Assembly: GCF_000712595.1 (NCBI RefSeq)
Contig: NZ_JOTN01000014.1
Span: 62,001-126,000, forward strand
From: Bacillus manliponensis
Lineage (GTDB): Bacteria; Bacillota; Bacilli; Bacillales; Bacillaceae_G
Direction: 5' to 3'
DNA: 64,000 nucleotides
The notes under the pieces were generated by a model. It did not search any database. It was not told where the DNA came from and saw only the letters and a list, made by a program, of their open reading frames with translations. This document shows positions 61,095 through 64,000 of the stretch, one piece after another. The translations under genes were made by a program, and so were the position numbers. Numbering within the stretch: position 1 is the stretch's first letter; every line of letters begins with the position of its first letter.

Positions 61095-61694
61095 TTATTT
61101 CTCTTTACCTTCTGTTTGCGTTGCATCAAACGTCCAGTTCAAATTCAATTTATCTCCTTGGAATACGTTTTGATCCTCTCCATTATCTACAAATGTGAAT
61201 TTCACATAGAAAAGGTCATCCTTGCCCGGAGCAAGTCCGTTTCCTTCCCAGTTCACGACACCTTTTTCTACAAGATTAGGAAAGTTACCATCAGCAGTAG
61301 CTTGTTTCAATTCAGACAAAGTAGTTTCCCATACAGGAACTGTGTTCTTATCTATGTTCCATAAGAACTCCACTTTAATGTGATCACCGAAATTAGCATC
61401 TCCGTTATCACCTTTTGCATCTGTTATAGTGTAGTCAGTAAGAAGGTGAACATCCTTGATTTTCAAAGTACCATTGTTGATTAAGTGAAAATCGCGCTCT
61501 ATATAATCACCTGGCTTGATATTGTCAACATCAATGATAACTTGTGGATCAATATTTAAATCTAATGTACCAGCTGCAAACGTATTTTCTGATACTTCTT
61601 TATCACTGAAGTACGCAAACGTTCCTCCTCCGATTAAAGATAATCCAAGAACTGCAGATGCAACACCCATACCAAGCTTTGTTTTAAGATTCAT
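61095..61694 (-). CDS. Camelysin/TasA-family (CalY-like) secreted protein
   Basis: 199 residues from ATG 61694 (AGGGGG site). Signal peptide LGMGVASAVLGLSLIGGGTFAYFSD is the SipW-type signal of CalY/TasA proteins, then ENTFAAGTLDLNID. TasA-like proteins form biofilm fibres and camelysin is a surface protease in the B. cereus group. Sequence is nearer to CalY than TasA but the exact paralogue is not settled. No sipW gene is in view; a SinR-like box lies upstream. Confidence 0.9.
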   Translation of the reverse strand: MNLKTKLGMGVASAVLGLSLIGGGTFAYFSDKEVSENTFAAGTLDLNIDPQVIIDVDNIKPGDYIERDFHLINNGTLKIKDVHLLTDYTITDAKGDNGDANFGDHIKVEFLWNIDKNTVPVWETTLSELKQATADGNFPNLVEKGVVNWEGNGLAPGKDDLFYVKFTFVDNGEDQNVFQGDKLNLNWTFDATQTEGKEK

Positions 61695-61797
61695 TTCAAT
61701 AATCCCCCTATTTTTATCATATTTAAAAGCTAATAAGTTTATATGAGATAAAACCAAATCAAATATTGAGATCTGTTAGATTTATCTCTAAGATAAA

Positions 61798-61813
61798 GTT
61801 CTTAATAAAGAAC
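61798..61813. promoter_or_regulatory. SinR-like inverted operator of the camelysin-like gene
   Basis: GTTCTTAATAAAGAAC is an inverted pair of GTTCTTW boxes, matching the SinR consensus GTTCTYT, about 105-120 nt upstream of the gene. SinR represses tasA/calY in Bacillus; binding here is inferred. Confidence 0.6.
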
Positions 61814-61904
61814 TTTTCGTTTTATGCAAGAGCGACTATCGATAGTTGCAGAAGATGAAATTCCCCCCTCTTTTATCAACGGCCGCTCCTAAGATACCTT
61901 CTTT

Positions 61905-64000
61905 TTAGTTCTTCGGCTCTAGGCCGATAAGGCTCAGGAAGTATTTCAAATCTTTCTTGCCAATTGTTTCTTTTGGCTTGACTACTTCTGGAACACCGAC
62001 TTCTTTTTGCAAGAAGTTTTTCTCAACGAACCGGACATCTGTCTCATCTACCACACCGTCTTGATTGATGTCTTGCGGCAAGATCGATGCATCTTTCTTA
62101 CCGTATACATCGACTACACTTTGCATATCGCGAATATCAATCAATCTATCACCATTCACGTCCCCTGCAAGACCTTTCAGGGAAGGAAAATAAAAGTTTT
62201 GTCCACGCTGTTCACCGTTTACAGAGTATCCAGGAATAAACTTCCTCATTACTTTAAGATGTCCCGGAACCTCAGCAACAATTGTGAATACTTCATCAGA
62301 AGCCGGGATGCCAGTGATACGGTATTGTCCTCGTTTATCAATAGTTCCTTTATATTTTTTACCGCCCGGAGACAGCGCATATACTTTGGCACCAATTTTT
62401 GTATAATCTCCTGCTTTCAAATAACCGTCTGCGTTCAAAAATGCTCCCGGTCCAATATAGCCTGTCACAGTCGAATGCTTCGAAATGATGTTTACATTTT
62501 CCGTGTTGTAAAAAGGAATAGCAGTAGCTGCTGTTTGCCCCTCTTTCATATAAGACGCCTTCTTTACATTCATAAAGATGTCGCCGGAATACCATTCATC
62601 ATGTGCTACTTTGAACGTAACATCAAGGAAAGGCAGATCTCCGTCCATACCGCTGAACGCATTTCCTGTCATAGATGCGCCGACTTTCACCGTACTAAAG
62701 TAATCTCCTTCCGTCACCACAGGCTCTTGCAGCGATACCTCTAAGCCCTTTTCCTTTGCATACTCGTTTGCCGCATTGTTCAGCTTCACATTTTCAAACT
62801 TGAACAAATCTTTGATGAACTCTACCTGGAATTCCCCAGATACAAGCTGCTTTACATTATTGAGGCTCAGTGTCATTGTTACAGGATCCCCGACTTTTAC
62901 CTCTTTCTTATCGTAACTAGAAGTCGTATACTCTGTACCTTCTTTCATGAAGATATAGTTTTGTCTACCAACTGCCGTTGCGATATCAAACGTATTCAAA
63001 GTCAATTTTAGAGGTTTTGTTGCAATGTCGCTTTCCTCAATACCGAATTTCACATCCCCGTTTGCTTGGATCGGGAAGAATCCACCTATGAATCCAGACT
63101 CTAAATAGTAAGCCATTGTATTGGAAGATTGATCATAGTTTAAGCCTTTCGATTGTAATACATCTACTGTGGAATCTTTAGCTGTTCCATGCAGCCATAC
63201 CGCTTTTTGTCCATCCTCTACTGTAAACATGGAGTCATTAATCTCGATTACACCTGGTTTTTTATCCATGTTCACTTCCGGTGCTGTATTGTCCACAATA
63301 AGCGGATTGCCTACCACATATGATTTTCCTTCCTCATCATGCCCAATCATTTCAATTGTATAGTCTCCTTCTGGAAGTTTTACAGGGACATCTCCGATTG
63401 GCTTGGAAGGATCATTTGTAAATGGATAGACATAGCTATTGAACAATAATCCACCATACTCTCTATCTGTCAGCATATTGCTGGCGTCTATCGTTCCAGT
63501 CACTCCTACAGCTTTCCCCGATTTGCTGTCTTTGACAACTATATCGATTGTTTCCATTGGGCTATTCAACTTCACTGTTCCAAGGATGATTGGCCTCATG
63601 TATTGCCAGAAAGGCGTATCATTTGTCACTGATGGTCGTTCCGTTTCCATATAGGCAAATCCCTTTTCCGTCACCATGACAGCGAATGGAATTTGATACG
63701 TTTCGGCTGGATTGTTCGCATTCGTTACATGAATATATCCTTCGTATCTGCCTTTCGCTGCACTAGCAGGAACCGTGATTTTCGGCTCCAGCTCCTGTGA
63801 TTTTCCACTTGCTACTGTAAGAGAGGCAGGTACGTCAACTTTTACACCGTTCTTCACCGCATCTTGAATACCTGTACGTTCGCCGTGATACTCTACTTCT
63901 ACTTTAAATGATTTTTCTTCCTTGCCGTTGTTTTGGACATTTACTTTTTTGCTTGCTTCAATTGGCTTATCATCTTGCTTATAATATCTGCCGAACACGA
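61905..64000 (-). CDS. Large secreted S8-type protease (Vpr-like), C-terminal 698 residues, with cohesin-like and dockerin segments
   Basis: The frame runs off the window edge. Fn3-like/immunoglobulin region first (PASLTVASGKSQELEPKITV, GRYEGYIHVTNANNPAETYQIPF), as C-terminal to S8 subtilases such as Vpr. Then a cohesin-like block (VKVGDPVTMTLSLNNVKQLVSGEFQVEF ... FLDVTFKV), a carboxypeptidase-regulatory-like block (YKGTIDKRGQYRITGIPASDEVF), and a type I dockerin with two Ca-binding loops (DVNGDRLIDIRDM and DINQDGVVDETDV). The catalytic domain lies beyond the window, so protease identity is inferred. Confidence 0.75.
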   Translation of the reverse strand, partial: VFGRYYKQDDKPIEASKKVNVQNNGKEEKSFKVEVEYHGERTGIQDAVKNGVKVDVPASLTVASGKSQELEPKITVPASAAKGRYEGYIHVTNANNPAETYQIPFAVMVTEKGFAYMETERPSVTNDTPFWQYMRPIILGTVKLNSPMETIDIVVKDSKSGKAVGVTGTIDASNMLTDREYGGLLFNSYVYPFTNDPSKPIGDVPVKLPEGDYTIEMIGHDEEGKSYVVGNPLIVDNTAPEVNMDKKPGVIEINDSMFTVEDGQKAVWLHGTAKDSTVDVLQSKGLNYDQSSNTMAYYLESGFIGGFFPIQANGDVKFGIEESDIATKPLKLTLNTFDIATAVGRQNYIFMKEGTEYTTSSYDKKEVKVGDPVTMTLSLNNVKQLVSGEFQVEFIKDLFKFENVKLNNAANEYAKEKGLEVSLQEPVVTEGDYFSTVKVGASMTGNAFSGMDGDLPFLDVTFKVAHDEWYSGDIFMNVKKASYMKEGQTAATAIPFYNTENVNIISKHSTVTGYIGPGAFLNADGYLKAGDYTKIGAKVYALSPGGKKYKGTIDKRGQYRITGIPASDEVFTIVAEVPGHLKVMRKFIPGYSVNGEQRGQNFYFPSLKGLAGDVNGDRLIDIRDMQSVVDVYGKKDASILPQDINQDGVVDETDVRFVEKNFLQKEVGVPEVVKPKETIGKKDLKYFLSLIGLEPKN

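Overview
The window looks like a chromosomal segment of a Bacillus cereus group strain. It has low GC, strong Shine-Dalgarno sites with many TTG/GTG starts, spore germination genes, a camelysin/TasA-type gene behind a SinR-like box, and several bcr1-type repeats. Gene order around ytzC-ytqA-ytqB, ytpB, ytpA and ytoA matches the B. subtilis ytoA-ytzC region, and a leuS T-box operon and a YttB-like transporter are present. No prophage, transposase or CRISPR array was seen.

Layout: 1-2.5 kb is a fatty-acyl module (AMP-binding ligase, AidB-like dehydrogenase). 2.7-7.1 kb holds a metallophosphoesterase, small membrane and hypothetical genes, a Crp/Fnr regulator, a HAD phosphatase and a SMI1/KNR4 protein. 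7.1-12.5 kb is the main molybdenum cofactor cluster: moeA-mobB-moaE-moaD plus a coupled small membrane gene, moaC, and moaA-moeB; mobA-moaB lie apart at 59-60 kb. 12.6-16.4 kb holds a 10-repeat cell-wall-binding protein, two GerPA-like spore proteins, a rhodanese and a MetX-like hydrolase. 16.6-20.7 kb is a GerA-B-C germinant receptor operon. 20.9-26.6 kb holds small genes, a MazG-like enzyme, leuS with its T-box, a YttB-like transporter and an HxlR regulator. 27-31 kb holds a second cell-wall-binding repeat protein and a BceAB-type ABC transporter. 31.7-33.3 kb is an FAD-Rieske oxidoreductase.

The most unusual region is 33.5-36.7 kb: a complete tRNA-Cys(GCA) gene sits 25 nt in front of, and apparently in one transcription unit with, an unrecognised 297-residue protein, a NifS-like cysteine desulfurase and a D-Ala-D-Ala-ligase-family ATP-grasp enzyme.

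Downstream are two DUF418 membrane proteins, the ytzC-ytqA-ytqB genes, VanZ-RDD, an amino acid racemase, D-serine dehydratase with a divergent XRE-cupin regulator, ytpB/ytpA/ytoA, a PAP2 phosphatase and glycosyltransferase, a frameshifted membrane-anchored hydrolase, a 594-residue acidic repeat protein, mobA-moaB, and a camelysin-like gene next to the 3' part of a large secreted protease with cohesin-like and dockerin segments.

Two threads tie scattered loci together. First, TTACA-N4-TGTAA operators resembling BceR-type sites lie upstream of the BceAB-type transporter, both DUF418 genes and the frameshifted hydrolase, suggesting one envelope-stress regulon. Second, six copies of a ~153-bp structured repeat (bcr1-like) are scattered through the window, one of which now supplies the last codons of a TolB-like protein.
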